From Aquabacter sp. L1I39 (GTDB lineage: Bacteria; Pseudomonadota; Alphaproteobacteria; Rhizobiales; Xanthobacteraceae), in contig NZ_CP072392.1 of the NCBI RefSeq assembly GCF_017742835.1, positions 3,098,387-3,162,386 on the forward strand: a DNA stretch of 64,000 nt, written 5' to 3'. Made by a program: the position numbers and the translations under genes. This document shows positions 1-7,438 of the stretch, in pieces (the first letter of the stretch is position 1; every line of letters starts with the position of its first letter). Below the pieces are notes generated by a model that ran no database searches, had not been told where the DNA came from, and was given only the letters and a program-made list of their open reading frames with translations.

Positions 1-328
1 AGCGGGTGGCGTAGGAGGTGGCCAGGATGTCGATGATCTCAGTCTGGCGCTTGTCGAACTCCGGCCGCAGCGCCACGGCGAGGTCCCGCAACTGCGGGGC
101 GAGGTCGGGATTGGTCTGCACGAAGCCGAGGGCGGCTCCGTCCACCAGGTTCTGGATCACGCCGTCGAAGGCGTGCGCCTCACCATTGGCCTGAACCAGG
201 TCGCGGGCGGTCTGGAGGGCCGCGGGGCTGGGCGCCGCGGCGGGCTGCTGGGCGAGCGCCGGCGCCGTCACAAGCATCAGGGCCAGCAGGCCCATGCCGA
301 TATGCCGGGCGGCGGTCGAGCAACGCAT
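1..328 (-). CDS. DUF2059-family exported protein, N-terminal part (cut by window edge)
   Basis: The reading frame enters from the left edge and starts near 328. Translation gives an N-terminal signal peptide (hydrophobic stretch ending in APALAQ) and then a helical region with ALQTARDLVQANG and later DKRQTEIIDILATSYATR, which matches the start of DUF2059 proteins as I know them. A GGAG lies 6 bases before the ATG at 328; two further in-frame ATGs (334 and 340) are possible starts. The function of DUF2059 proteins is unknown, and a periplasmic location is inferred from the signal peptide. It lies 78 bases beyond the end of rpiA on the same strand, so the two are probably co-transcribed. Confidence 0.7.
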   Translation of the reverse strand, partial: MRCSTAARHIGMGLLALMLVTAPALAQQPAAAPSPAALQTARDLVQANGEAHAFDGVIQNLVDGAALGFVQTNPDLAPQLRDLAVALRPEFDKRQTEIIDILATSYATR

Positions 329-406
329 GATCATCTCCATGGGGAAGGTCTCGTTCGGTTTGGCGGGAGCGGACATGTCCGGCGCGGGGGCACCGGGGCC
401 GCGTGA

Positions 407-1102
407 TCAGGCCTCTAGGATTTCAATGCCGTTCGCACCGGCAAGGATGACGCGGCGGGCGAGGCCCAGGAACAGGCCGTGCTCCACCACGCCCACCACG
501 GAGCGGATGGCGGTATCGAGCCGGACAGGGTCGGGAATGCGGCGCAGATGCGCATCAAGGATCACATTGCCCTGATCGGTGACGAAGGTGTCGCCCGCGG
601 TCTTGCGCAGCACGAGTGGCCCTTCGCAGCCAGCCCCGGCAATGGCCTCTGCGAGGCGGCGGGAAATGGCGGGGACGCCGAAATTCACCACCTCGATGGG
701 AAGCGGGAACCGGCCAAGCATCTCCACGCGCTTGGAGGTGTCGGCAATCACCAGCATTTCACGCGCCGCGCTGGCGACGATCTTCTCGCGCAGCAGGGCG
801 CCGCCGCCCCCCTTGATGAGGGCGAGGTGTGGCCCCACCTCGTCGGCGCCATCGATACACAGATCGAGCGCCGGAACGGTATCGAGGGTGGCCAGGGGCA
901 CGCCCAGGCTCTCGGCCTGCGCGCGCGTGCGCTCCGAAGTGGGCACGCCCACCACCTTGAGGCCGCCGCGCACCCTCTCCGCCAGGAGGTCGACGAAGTG
1001 CTTGGCCGTGGAGCCCGTGCCGAGGCCGAGCTTCATGCCGTCGGTGACGAACTCAAGGGCGCGGGCAGCCGCCTGGCGCTTCAAGTCTTCGGCGTCGGAC
1101 AT
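407..1102 (-). CDS. rpiA: Ribose-5-phosphate isomerase A
   Basis: Cytoplasmic enzyme of the pentose phosphate pathway and Calvin cycle that interconverts ribose 5-phosphate and ribulose 5-phosphate. The 231-residue product has normal RpiA length. Visible family motifs are GLGTGSTA (about residues 26-33, phosphate loop), DGADE (about 84-88, catalytic acid region) and [11 protein letters not shown] just after it. The last residues, EILEA, end 78 bases before the DUF2059 gene. This is an ordinary housekeeping gene with no sign of damage. The neighbouring phosphoglycolate phosphatase is also a carbon-metabolism gene, although it lies on the other strand. Confidence 0.96.
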   Translation of the reverse strand: MSDAEDLKRQAAARALEFVTDGMKLGLGTGSTAKHFVDLLAERVRGGLKVVGVPTSERTRAQAESLGVPLATLDTVPALDLCIDGADEVGPHLALIKGGGGALLREKIVASAAREMLVIADTSKRVEMLGRFPLPIEVVNFGVPAISRRLAEAIAGAGCEGPLVLRKTAGDTFVTDQGNVILDAHLRRIPDPVRLDTAIRSVVGVVEHGLFLGLARRVILAGANGIEILEA

Positions 1103-1196
1103 CGGAACTCCGGATGAGCGGGCGAGGAATTTTCTGGAAGAGGTCCAGCGTCGGGTTCGTTGCTAGCGCCGATCGACGCTTCCGACAAGCCGCGCG

Positions 1197-1628
1197 CTAT
1201 TTTGCAGCCGGAGTGCACAGGATGGCCGGCTCGGTCCCACCGCCCGCCTTCGGCACGTCGCGCACATAGCAGATGCTCATCTCGCCGGTATCGGCATTGA
1301 CGCGGAAGATGCCGGTTTCGCCGGAGAAGTTGGTGGCGACCAGCCGGTAGGCGCCAAGTTTCTGCGCGCCTGCGCCTTCGCCCCGGGCGAAGCAGCGCGT
1401 GATGCCCACCAGTGCGCTGTCCGGCCGCTCGAACTGGCAGGCGGACATTTCCCCCGTCGTTCGGTTCACGGAGAAGACGCGGTTGGCCTGGTTGGAGGGG
1501 GGTGCGCCGAAGTCAAAGCCCGCCTTGGCGTCCTGCGCCGCCGCACCGGCGACGCTGGCAACCAGAAGCCCTGCCGCCAGCAGGCCGGCCTGCCCCGGCC
1601 GAGGCGCCGTCAACCTCTTGCCCGTCAT
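1197..1628 (-). CDS. Small exported protein of unknown function
   Basis: Product of 143 residues with a clear signal peptide (LLAAGLLVASVAGAAAQ). The mature part has repeated GEMSACQF and GEMSICYV segments, each with a cysteine, and two further cysteines (ITRCFARG and ILCTPAAK), so disulfides in the periplasm are plausible. I chose the ATG at 1628 because AGGAGG lies 6 bases upstream; the ATG at 1631 is only 3 bases from it. The two similar halves (VFSVNRTTGEMS and IFRVNADTGEMS) suggest an internal duplication of a small beta unit. I do not recognise a characterised family. It is divergent from gph. Confidence 0.75.
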   Translation of the reverse strand: MTGKRLTAPRPGQAGLLAAGLLVASVAGAAAQDAKAGFDFGAPPSNQANRVFSVNRTTGEMSACQFERPDSALVGITRCFARGEGAGAQKLGAYRLVATNFSGETGIFRVNADTGEMSICYVRDVPKAGGGTEPAILCTPAAK

Positions 1629-1817
1629 CATGGTCCTCCTCCGTCCTGCCGCCCCTGGCAGGCGCGGCGCATTGGCAAGAATGGCGTCGGAGGCTGGACA
1701 TGAAAAGCGGCAGGATTGTAGGCAGGGGCCACTCAGACCGCGGGTCGCTGCCGCTTTCCCGCACGCAGCGGCTGCCCGGGGCATCATGCCCCGGATCAAG
1801 ACCCCAAAGGATGCCCC

Positions 1818-2504
1818 ATGGCCCAAGCGCCTCTCGTCGTCGCCTTCGATCTGGACGGAACGCTGGTGGACACCGCGCCCGATCTCCTGGACGCCCTGGA
1901 CCATGTCCTCGACCGCCACGGCGTCGCGCCGGTGGACCGCGACCGCTCGCGCAACATGATCGGGCGTGGCGGGCGCCATCTCATCATCCGGGCGCTGGAG
2001 CAGGTGGGGGTTGCCCCCTCGCAGCAGGAGCTGGACGAGATGGTCCGGCAGTTCCTGGCCTATTATACCGACCATATCGCGGACGGCTCCCGCCCCTTTC
2101 CTGGCATGGTGGAGGCCCTAGAGCGCCTCTCGGCCGAGGGCGCGACCCTGGCGGTGTGCACCAACAAGCTGGAGCGCCTGGCGCGCATCCTGCTCGACCG
2201 CCTGGAGCTGACGCGCCACTTCACCGTGATCACGGGCGCGGACACCTATGCCCGCAACAAGCCCGATCCGCTGCCGCTGCTCTCCACCATCACCGCCTGC
2301 GGCGGCTCCGTGGGGGCTGCGGTCATGGTGGGGGACAGCGCCACCGACATCGCCACCGCCAAGGCGGCGGGCGTGCCGTCGGTGGCGGTTTCTTTCGGCT
2401 ATACGGAAGTCCCTGCCGCCGAACTCGGGGCCGACCGCCTGATCGGCCATTATGACGAATTGGTGCCGGTTCTCGGCCAATTGGTGACCCGCGTCCGGGC
2501 GTGA
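1818..2504 (+). CDS. gph: Phosphoglycolate phosphatase, HAD superfamily
   Basis: Hydrolyses 2-phosphoglycolate, a by-product of Rubisco oxygenation or DNA repair, in the cytoplasm. The 228-residue product has HAD motif I FDLDGTLVDT (Asp11 and Asp13 as nucleophile and acid), motif II around VCTNK, and motif III/IV MVGDSATDIATAKAAG. A helical cap domain follows motif I, as in Gph. The start is supported by AAAGGATG upstream. HAD enzymes are hard to assign by motif alone, and the Gph name rests on the TNK and GDSxTDI signatures and on length, so another small-molecule phosphatase is possible. Confidence 0.85.
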   Translation: MAQAPLVVAFDLDGTLVDTAPDLLDALDHVLDRHGVAPVDRDRSRNMIGRGGRHLIIRALEQVGVAPSQQELDEMVRQFLAYYTDHIADGSRPFPGMVEALERLSAEGATLAVCTNKLERLARILLDRLELTRHFTVITGADTYARNKPDPLPLLSTITACGGSVGAAVMVGDSATDIATAKAAGVPSVAVSFGYTEVPAAELGADRLIGHYDELVPVLGQLVTRVRA

Positions 2505-2552
2505 GGTCGAGTGTCGGGGCTGTGGATGGGGTGGGAATTTCTTGACCCGCCC

Positions 2553-2581
2553 TTGACACCGGGAGGTCTGCGGCTTTAAAC
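2553..2581 (+). promoter_or_regulatory. Predicted sigma-70-type promoter of tRNA-Val
   Basis: TTGACA at 2553-2558, a 17-base spacer and TTAAAC at 2576-2581, about 30 bases before the tRNA 5' end. The -35 is consensus and the -10 is a partial match. Position fits a tRNA promoter; inferred, not tested. Confidence 0.55.
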
Positions 2582-2610
2582 GGCCCTCCTCGCCGATCGG
2601 CGCAGACGGC

Positions 2611-2685
2611 GGGCGATTAGCTCAGCGGGAGAGCACTCCCTTCACACGGGAGGGGTCGCAGGTTCAATCCCTGCATCGCCCACCA
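2611..2685 (+). tRNA. tRNA-Val, anticodon CAC
   Basis: The 75-base sequence folds as a cloverleaf: acceptor stem GGGCGAT pairs with ATCGCCC, the D arm is GCTC...GAGC, the anticodon stem is CTCCC/GGGAG around loop TTCACAC (anticodon CAC, reads GUG), the T arm is GCAGG-TTCAATC-CCTGC, and CCA is encoded. The 3' part from 2628 is also the left attachment repeat, so the phage restored the gene's 3' end on integration and left a functional tRNA here. Confidence 0.97.
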
Positions 2686-2687
2686 TT
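2628..2687 (+). repeat. attL: left copy of the 60-bp attachment core
   Basis: Identical over 60 bases to 46694-46753. It starts in the D arm of tRNA-Val and ends two bases past the CCA. The flanking bases differ on both sides at both copies. This is the usual footprint of a tyrosine integrase using a tRNA 3' end. Confidence 0.95.
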
Positions 2688-2719
2688 TTTCAAGCACTTA
2701 TCCGCCTAAGTGCGATACG

Positions 2720-2742
2720 GCCCAAGAAACAGCCCAAGAAAC
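2720..2742 (+). promoter_or_regulatory. Candidate integrase arm-type sites, left arm
   Basis: Two direct copies of GCCCAAGAAAC at 2720-2730 and 2732-2742, 33 bases inside attL. The same word recurs near attR (46605-46625). Placement on both phage arms close to the core, in the same orientation, suggests binding sites for the N-terminal arm-binding domain of the integrase. Inferred only. Confidence 0.5.
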
Positions 2743-2752
2743 CGGCTCGAAG

Positions 2753-3091
2753 TCACTCGGCTGCGGCTTGGCTTGGCGGCGGGCCAGAGTTGTCCACAAC
2801 CAGCTTGACGCCTGGCTCCGGAGGCATATCCGGGGGAGGACTGATCACAAGATCGGGAAGATGGATGTGGCAGACCGCCATCAGCTTGGGCACGCGCCGG
2901 ACGCGCCACGGGCGCGGATAGCGACAGCGGCGGCCGGCGATCTGGTCGAGCAGATCTTCAAGGCTGGTGTCGGCGCCGAACCGCTCGGCGAGGCGCGCGA
3001 GCCGATACCGGCCGCGCCGGCCGCAAAGCCCGCACTCGATCCGCACCACCACATAGGGATAGTCGGCGAGGGTCTTTGGCGCGTCTGTCAT
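2753..3091 (-). CDS. Phage protein with zinc-ribbon-like cysteines
   Basis: Product of 112 residues starting at MTDAPKTLADYPYVVV; the start is set by a 4-base ATGA overlap with the stop of the upstream gene. It has CGLCGRRGRYRL near residue 20 and later RRCRYPRPWR and AVCHIHLPD, so four cysteines plus histidines could bind zinc. The last 25 residues are Pro-rich and look disordered. Similar small proteins are common in Rhizobiales phages as I recall, without known function. It is the last gene of the leftward late operon, next to attL, a usual place for accessory genes. Confidence 0.75.
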   Translation of the reverse strand: MTDAPKTLADYPYVVVRIECGLCGRRGRYRLARLAERFGADTSLEDLLDQIAGRRCRYPRPWRVRRVPKLMAVCHIHLPDLVISPPPDMPPEPGVKLVVDNSGPPPSQAAAE

Positions 3092-3276
3092 TGCCGGCGG
3101 GATGGCCTCCGGCGGCTCTGGAGGGCCGCCACCCGCTCGCCGGTGAGGGCGCGTTCTAGCATGGCGTTGGCAATGAGCAGCGCGCGGATGGTGGCGCGCG
3201 CATCCCCGTCGCACGCCGCAAGGGCGCGGTCGATATCGCCGGGCGACACATCAAAGATTGGCTCTGTCTGTCCCAT
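3088..3276 (-). CDS. Small hypothetical phage protein
   Basis: Product of 62 residues (MGQTEPIFDVSPGDIDRALA...). GGAGG lies 7 bases before the ATG at 3276, and the stop overlaps the next gene's ATG, so translation is coupled. The product is mostly helical (DARATIRALLIANAMLERAL) and ends in a basic tail (SRRRPSRRQ) that could contact nucleic acid. No family recognised. Confidence 0.65.
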   Translation of the reverse strand: MGQTEPIFDVSPGDIDRALAACDGDARATIRALLIANAMLERALTGERVAALQSRRRPSRRQ

Positions 3277-3395
3277 GGCCTGCCTCCATTTGGCATATGG
3301 ATTCCATGAGAACAAAAAGAGAACAAGCCGCTATATCTTGTGCCTCCCGCCGGCCCGAGGTGCAATGGAGCGGAGGCATGGGGGAGGCGGGCACC

Positions 3396-3545
3396 ATGGA
3401 TATGAGCGAAGAGGATCGGGCCTTCATCACCGAGGCGGTGGAAACGCTGAATCGCCTTATACGAGAGGCCCGCCGCAGGCGTTTCACCACCCTCGGTTAT
3501 GTGCTGGAGATGGCGCTCATGGAGGCGCGGGCCAAGCTCAGGTAG
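3396..3545 (+). CDS. Possible small plus-strand phage protein
   Basis: A 49-residue frame, MDMSEEDRAFITEAVETLNR and onward, predicted mainly helical with a basic middle (REARRRRF). GGGGAGG lies 8 bases before the ATG; an ATG at 3378 would add six residues. It runs against the surrounding operon and overlaps the end of the next minus-strand gene by 8 bases. The AT-rich stretch at 3310-3345 upstream could hold its promoter. It may be a lysogen-expressed moron; confidence is moderate because of its size. Confidence 0.5.
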   Translation: MDMSEEDRAFITEAVETLNRLIREARRRRFTTLGYVLEMALMEARAKLR

Positions 3546-3954
3546 CCCCGCCCGGGCTTCCGGCCCCGAAAATCCCCCGCAACTCCGCAACGCCCCGCTC
3601 GATCTCGTCCATGAGGTCGGACACGGGCGCCGGCGGCGGGCGGTCATCGGTGAGCATGCCGCAGGCATGGGCGTCGAGGACGATGCCGATGCTGGCGAGC
3701 ACCGATGCCAAATGCGGCACCCCCGTCTTCGCGTCCGCCCATTCCCCGTTCCACCATTTTTCGAGATGGCGCTGGGCGGCCGCCTTATAGGTGCCGGCGG
3801 AAACCCCCGCCGTGCGCCAGTTATAGGGGCCGTATTTCAGCGCGCCCTCGGCATAGGCAAGCGCGGCATAGGCTACGGCGGTGCCGGGCACCAGTTGCAA
3901 GGGCGCGCGGGAGATGGCCAGCGCATCCTTCGGGTTGCTCGGTTTCGCGGTCAC
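3538..3954 (-). CDS. dATP/dGTP diphosphohydrolase-type domain protein (DUF5664-like)
   Basis: Product of 138 residues. I chose the GTG at 3954 because it forms a GTGA overlap with the stop of the upstream phosphoesterase gene. The core runs from NPKDALAISRAPLQLVPG through YAEGALKYGPYNWR to HLEKWWNGEWAD and PHLASVLASIGIVLDA. This is the pattern of the phage domain known as dATP/dGTP diphosphohydrolase N-terminal domain (formerly DUF5664), as I recall it: Asn-Pro-Lys-Asp entry, Tyr-Gly, and a helical metal-binding bundle. Its likely job is to adjust nucleotide pools during infection. There is no attached MazG domain. Activity is inferred from the family. Confidence 0.7.
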   Translation of the reverse strand: MTAKPSNPKDALAISRAPLQLVPGTAVAYAALAYAEGALKYGPYNWRTAGVSAGTYKAAAQRHLEKWWNGEWADAKTGVPHLASVLASIGIVLDAHACGMLTDDRPPPAPVSDLMDEIERGVAELRGIFGAGSPGGAT

Positions 3955-5249
3955 GCCGCCTCCTCCCCTTGCCAGGACACCCAGGATTCCCCTGCCTGCG
4001 CCGGCGGGGCTTCCACCTTGACCGACCAGCGGGACGTGATGCCCCGCCGCGGATGGACGAACCACAAGGGTTGCGATGGCTCGCTCGGCGGCGCCCGCAG
4101 GGCGTTCTTGGCGAACTCATCAAAACCCTTGAGCGAGTTGGCCACGATGGCGCGCGGGAGCCACAATTCCTGATGCCAGTGGCCCATGATGAGGATGTCA
4201 TAGTCCCGGCCGGCGCTCGCCGCCTGGCCGCGCGTCTTGACCTCGCCGCGCATGATCGGGCCGATAGAGCCAATGATGCCGTCCCCGCCTTTCACGCCCA
4301 ACATGTCGCCATGGAGGGCCAGATAGCGCTGGCCAAAGACGCGGTAGCGCACCTCATTGGCAGAGGGGATGTCAAACCGGATCTCCCGCCGCCCCTCGAA
4401 ATGTCGGGCCAGGAGCTGATAGATCAGCCAGTCATAGTTCTTGTAGACGTAGCGCTTGAACTCGGGTTTCAGCGTCGCGCGCCCATGGTTGCCGGAGGCG
4501 CAGGGCACATAGACGTGGCCGAACTCGGCAATCATCCGCTCCAGCGCCCACACCAGAAGATCGCGGCAGCGGAGCGCGGCGGGAATGCTCTCCTCTGCGT
4601 CGGTTTTCGCGAGCTCGGCATGGAGCCCGCCGGAGACGAAATCCCCCAGCAGATTGACGACGATGCCGGGATATCGGCCCGGCCCATGGTTGCGGCACAG
4701 ATCGATGACCGAACCCACCAGGCGTTTCACCCGGGCCTCGGCAATCTCCAGGTCATAGCCGCCGAGGCCGGCGGTCTCGGCGGAGGAGACGGTCTCGCCC
4801 ATATGCCAGTCCGACCAGATGGTGACAGGCACTTCCGCCGTACGCTGGCCGCGCGGCTGGGAGGGCCGCACCAGCCAGTCGGGCGGGGCGGCCGGCGCCG
4901 CGCCCAGAGTGCCTAGAATGGCGCGCACCGCGTCCTCGTCCAGGCTTTCCCGGTGCGCGGCCCGGAGCTCGCGCCGGAGGCGCGCCACCTCGTCTTCCAG
5001 CGCCACGATGCGCCGATCCGCCGCCGAGCCGCCCAGGCGGTGCGGGCCGGATTCTCCCGGCTGCTGAGCCGGCCTTTCGTCCGGTGCCGGGCCGGCGCCC
5101 TCCGCCCGCAGGGCCGCCGCGCGCCGATAGGCCGTCTTGCGGTTGATGCGCAGGCGCCGCGCGGCCTCGGTCGGGCTCACACCATCAGCCAGCAGCGCGT
5201 CCAGCCGCGCCCGCTGGGCGGGCGTCATGTGCTTGCCGGTGCCGCTCAT
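3951..5249 (-). CDS. HTH-domain metallophosphoesterase
   Basis: Product of 432 residues in three parts. Residues about 8-50 form a helix-turn-helix (ARLDALLADGVSPTEAARRL then INRKTAYRRAAAL). Residues about 75-110 form a charged coiled coil. Residues about 140-400 form a calcineurin-like metallophosphoesterase with SDWHMGE, LLGDFVSGG, SGNHGR, ALHGD and MGHWHQ, which supply the usual metal ligands (D-x-H, GD, GNH, H, GHxH). The enzyme probably hydrolyses a phosphodiester, either a nucleic acid or a nucleotide; the HTH suggests DNA. It sits downstream of the lysis genes, overlapping the genes on both sides by 4 bases. Phage proteins of this shape exist, but I know of no assigned role. Confidence 0.8.
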   Translation of the reverse strand: MSGTGKHMTPAQRARLDALLADGVSPTEAARRLRINRKTAYRRAAALRAEGAGPAPDERPAQQPGESGPHRLGGSAADRRIVALEDEVARLRRELRAAHRESLDEDAVRAILGTLGAAPAAPPDWLVRPSQPRGQRTAEVPVTIWSDWHMGETVSSAETAGLGGYDLEIAEARVKRLVGSVIDLCRNHGPGRYPGIVVNLLGDFVSGGLHAELAKTDAEESIPAALRCRDLLVWALERMIAEFGHVYVPCASGNHGRATLKPEFKRYVYKNYDWLIYQLLARHFEGRREIRFDIPSANEVRYRVFGQRYLALHGDMLGVKGGDGIIGSIGPIMRGEVKTRGQAASAGRDYDILIMGHWHQELWLPRAIVANSLKGFDEFAKNALRAPPSEPSQPLWFVHPRRGITSRWSVKVEAPPAQAGESWVSWQGEEAA

Positions 5250-5608
5250 GGCCAGAGCCGCCGGAAGGCTGCGATCACGTCCGCCCAGAACGTCGTCAGC
5301 AGATACCAGAGCCCGCCGGCCAGCAGGGTCACGGCCGAGCCGGCCAGCGCCACCACCGCGCCCACGCGGTTGCGGAACAACTCCAGGCCCTCGACGCGCT
5401 TTTCCAGCGTGGCGTCGCGCCCGTCGAGCCGCGCCTCAAGGCCATCCAATTTGGACAGCATCCGGCGCCGATCATCGGCGGCGGTGTGGCGCTCCTCGGT
5501 GATCATGCGCTCGATGCCGTCGAGCCGCTCGGCCTGGGCATCCTGCCGCGCGCCGATGGCGCCGAGCTTTTCCAGGGCCTGGGCGGTGAGGGAGGGGGGG
5601 CGTGTCAT
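5246..5608 (-). CDS. Coiled-coil protein with C-terminal membrane segment
   Basis: Product of 120 residues. GGAGG lies 8 bases before the ATG at 5608, and the start is one base past the stop of the outer spanin. A long heptad region (DAQAERLDGIERMITEERH, then LSKLDGLEARL and LEKRVEGLELF) leads to one transmembrane segment near residues 88-108 (VGAVVALAGSAVTLLAGGLW). The topology resembles small phage lysis or anti-holin accessories and some DUF1515-type proteins. The position directly after holin and spanins supports a lysis-related role, but this is inference. Confidence 0.65.
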   Translation of the reverse strand: MTRPPSLTAQALEKLGAIGARQDAQAERLDGIERMITEERHTAADDRRRMLSKLDGLEARLDGRDATLEKRVEGLELFRNRVGAVVALAGSAVTLLAGGLWYLLTTFWADVIAAFRRLWP

Positions 5609-5609
5609 G

Positions 5610-5903
5610 TCATCGTCCTCCATAGACCGCAGCCTGGGCGCCATAGAAAGCGAGCAGCCGCTTGCCGCAGGCGGAGAGGCGCAGCTCGCTCTGGCGCAGA
5701 TGCGCGATGACCTCGGCCACCTGCGCTGCGCTCAGCGCGCCGGTGCCCGCCGGCCGCTCGGTGAGGGTGTCGAAGCAGTCGCGCAGATCGGGCGGCACCG
5801 AGGCAAGGGCCGGCTCAGGGGCGCGCGGGCCAGAGGTTGCGCAGCCGGTCAGACAGAGCAGCGTCGAGGCAAGGGCCAGCAGGCGGGGCGGAAAGGATTT
5901 CAC
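5610..5903 (-). CDS. Outer-membrane spanin lipoprotein (Rz1-like)
   Basis: Product of 97 residues starting at a GTG (5903) with AGGAG 7 bases upstream. The N-terminus is basic, then LLALASTLLCLTGC forms a signal peptide with a lipobox cleaved before the Cys; after it comes a Pro-containing stretch. The first 89 bases lie inside the Rz-like gene in another frame, the classic nested Rz/Rz1 layout. It is expected to be lipidated, sit in the outer membrane inner leaflet, and bridge the periplasm with the inner spanin during lysis. At 97 residues it is longer than the lambda protein. Confidence 0.75.
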   Translation of the reverse strand: MKSFPPRLLALASTLLCLTGCATSGPRAPEPALASVPPDLRDCFDTLTERPAGTGALSAAQVAEVIAHLRQSELRLSACGKRLLAFYGAQAAVYGGR

Positions 5904-6189
5904 GGATCTGCTCCTGAAGGGCGAGGGCCTCGACCCGCGCGGTGGCGGCGGCGGCCGTGTCAGCCGCCGCGGCGGCCTGGTGGGCGGAAAGGGTGCGGCG
6001 CAGGGCGTCCGCCTCCGCCTCGGCGCGCTCGGCGCGGGTCTTGAGCGCGGAATCCGCCTTGCCGGCGGCATATCCGAGCCCATGGGCCACAGGCCAGACG
6101 AGCGCGCAGGTGACGCAGGCGATGGCAACGGCCGCGACAATGCGGCCGATCTGGGTGCCGAGCACCCAGGCGAGGATGGACGAGATCAT
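5815..6189 (-). CDS. Inner-membrane spanin (Rz-like)
   Basis: Product of 124 residues with an N-terminal transmembrane segment (about residues 15-36, IVAAVAIACVTCALVWPVAH) followed by a long Ala/Glu/Arg-rich coiled coil (SALKTRAERAEAEADALRRT). This is the topology of i-spanins, which fuse inner and outer membranes at the end of lysis. Its ATG overlaps the holin stop (ATGA), and the Rz1-like lipoprotein starts inside it. Identification is by topology and nesting, since sequence conservation in this family is low. Confidence 0.75.
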   Translation of the reverse strand: MISSILAWVLGTQIGRIVAAVAIACVTCALVWPVAHGLGYAAGKADSALKTRAERAEAEADALRRTLSAHQAAAAADTAAAATARVEALALQEQIREILSAPPAGPCLDAALSDRLRNLWPARP

Positions 6190-6467
6190 GAGGAGCCCTC
6201 GGGAGGTGAGGTGTCGTCATCCCGGCGCCCGCGCCGGCGGCCGAGCGCCAGGGCGTTGCGGTCATCCCAGACGGCGCCGAACACATAGGTGCCGATGACC
6301 GATCCGGCGAGCAGCAGGATTCCGTTGGCGATGGTCTCGTGCAGGGCCGTGTCGCGGCCCCACACGGTGAGATAGATGGTCTCGCCGGCGCAGAAGATGA
6401 GCGTGGCGATGATGATGCGCCGGCGGATCGCCCAATGGGCGGCAGGCCCGGCAGGCGCCGGGCTCAC
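6186..6467 (-). CDS. Putative holin with two membrane segments
   Basis: Product of 93 residues starting at a GTG that overlaps the endolysin stop (GTGA). It has two predicted transmembrane helices, around residues 15-35 (RRIIIATLIFCAGETIYLTV) and 43-62 (NGILLLAGSVIGTYVFGAV), and a charged C-terminal tail (GRRRGRRDDD). The topology and the place between endolysin and spanins fit a class II holin. A different membrane role is possible, but the cassette context is strong. Confidence 0.7.
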   Translation of the reverse strand: MSPAPAGPAAHWAIRRRIIIATLIFCAGETIYLTVWGRDTALHETIANGILLLAGSVIGTYVFGAVWDDRNALALGRRRGRRDDDTSPPEGSS

Positions 6468-6988
6468 GCCACGGCCGGGGCGGGCGCGAGGCGAGGGGGC
6501 ACCTCGCGGGTGCGCGCGGCCTGGAAATGCATGCCGTCCGGCCGCGACCAGTGGCCGCCCCACTCCCAGCCCTGGCGCTCGAATTCCTCGATCACGCGCC
6601 GGTCCATGGCGGGGGTGGGATCACCGAGCCCGTTATGATCCGGGTCGAAATCCACAGCGCAGCCATAGGCATGCATGGAGAGGGTGGCGAGCCCGCGCCC
6701 ACGCCGGAAATTGTAGGAGCCGCCATAGGCGGACATGCCAATGCGGTCGATTTCCGCCTGCGAGCGCCCGCAGCGCGCCCAGATGGCATCGAGCACACGG
6801 GCGAGCGACGTCGCGCAACGCTTGTGGATGCGGATGCCCCGCACCGACTGGCCCTCAAAGCGTAGCAGCCAGGGGCACGGCACCAGCACCAGGTTGCCGG
6901 CCTCCCACTTTTCGGAAGGCCCGCCTCCGGCGCCGCGGGGGTTGCCATAGAAGGAATCGACCTCGCGTTGCAGCGGCCAGGGCGACAT
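6464..6988 (-). CDS. Endolysin, M15-family peptidase
   Basis: Product of 174 residues. The ATG at 6988 has GGAGG 5 bases upstream. The C-terminal half carries the M15 (VanY / D-Ala-D-Ala carboxypeptidase-like) signature: SMHAYGCAVDFDPDHN supplies the H-x6-D zinc pair and DGMHFQ supplies the third ligand. SAYGGSYNFRRGRG lies upstream, as in phage L-Ala-D-Glu or D-Ala endopeptidases. It cuts the peptide cross-links of peptidoglycan at lysis. No signal peptide is visible, so export should depend on the adjacent holin. Confidence 0.85.
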   Translation of the reverse strand: MSPWPLQREVDSFYGNPRGAGGGPSEKWEAGNLVLVPCPWLLRFEGQSVRGIRIHKRCATSLARVLDAIWARCGRSQAEIDRIGMSAYGGSYNFRRGRGLATLSMHAYGCAVDFDPDHNGLGDPTPAMDRRVIEEFERQGWEWGGHWSRPDGMHFQAARTREVPPRLAPAPAVA

Positions 6989-7001
6989 GAATGCCTCCAA
7001 T

Positions 7002-7025
7002 AAAAAAGCCGCCCGGAGGGGCGGC
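7002..7025 (-). terminator. Rho-independent terminator upstream of the lysis cassette
   Basis: Read on the minus strand, a GCCGCCC / GGGCGGC stem with a 4-base loop is followed by six T residues. It lies between the spike-base gene and the endolysin gene, so late transcripts must read through it or the lysis genes need their own promoter. Confidence 0.75.
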
Positions 7026-7064
7026 GGATGGAAGAAGAAGAGGCCGTGGCGGCGACTGGCGGCG

Positions 7065-7382
7065 CTATTGCTCGGAGGTCAGGAACTCCAGCCCCGCCGC
7101 CGTGCCATTGGCGGTACCCAACAGGCGGCGCACGGGGTGGGGCAGAATCTCAGCCTGGCCAGGGGCCAGGGACAGCGTCACCGGCGCGGCATCAGTGTTG
7201 CCGACGGGGACATAGCGCACCACAGGGATCGCCACCGTGAAGGGCGCGAACACCCGCACATAGGCATAGGGGTTGAGATCCACATCGGCCGTGGACAGCG
7301 TGATGTTGCGCCCCCGCGTGCCATAGTCACGGCGCGTGACATCAGAATTGTAAAATGGGTCTTTGTTTTTATCATAAGGCAT
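7065..7382 (-). CDS. Tail spike base protein, RCAP_Rcc01079-like
   Basis: Product of 105 residues; AGGAG lies 8 bases before the ATG. The order NKDPFYNSD at the start, ITLSTADVDLNPYAYVRVF, VVRYVPVGN, and then HPVRRLLGTANGTAAGLEFL matches the spike base proteins found with the Rhodobacter gene transfer agent and related phages, which typically run DPF..., then ALYVG-like, then a PVRVRRVLATGTTATG-like end. It probably forms a baseplate attachment for fibres. The family call is from memory of these motifs. Confidence 0.6.
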   Translation of the reverse strand: MPYDKNKDPFYNSDVTRRDYGTRGRNITLSTADVDLNPYAYVRVFAPFTVAIPVVRYVPVGNTDAAPVTLSLAPGQAEILPHPVRRLLGTANGTAAGLEFLTSEQ

Positions 7383-7438
7383 TGAGGTGTCTCCTATTCA
7401 TCAATGCGTAAGGTGCCGATTGGTGTCGGCGCTGCCTG

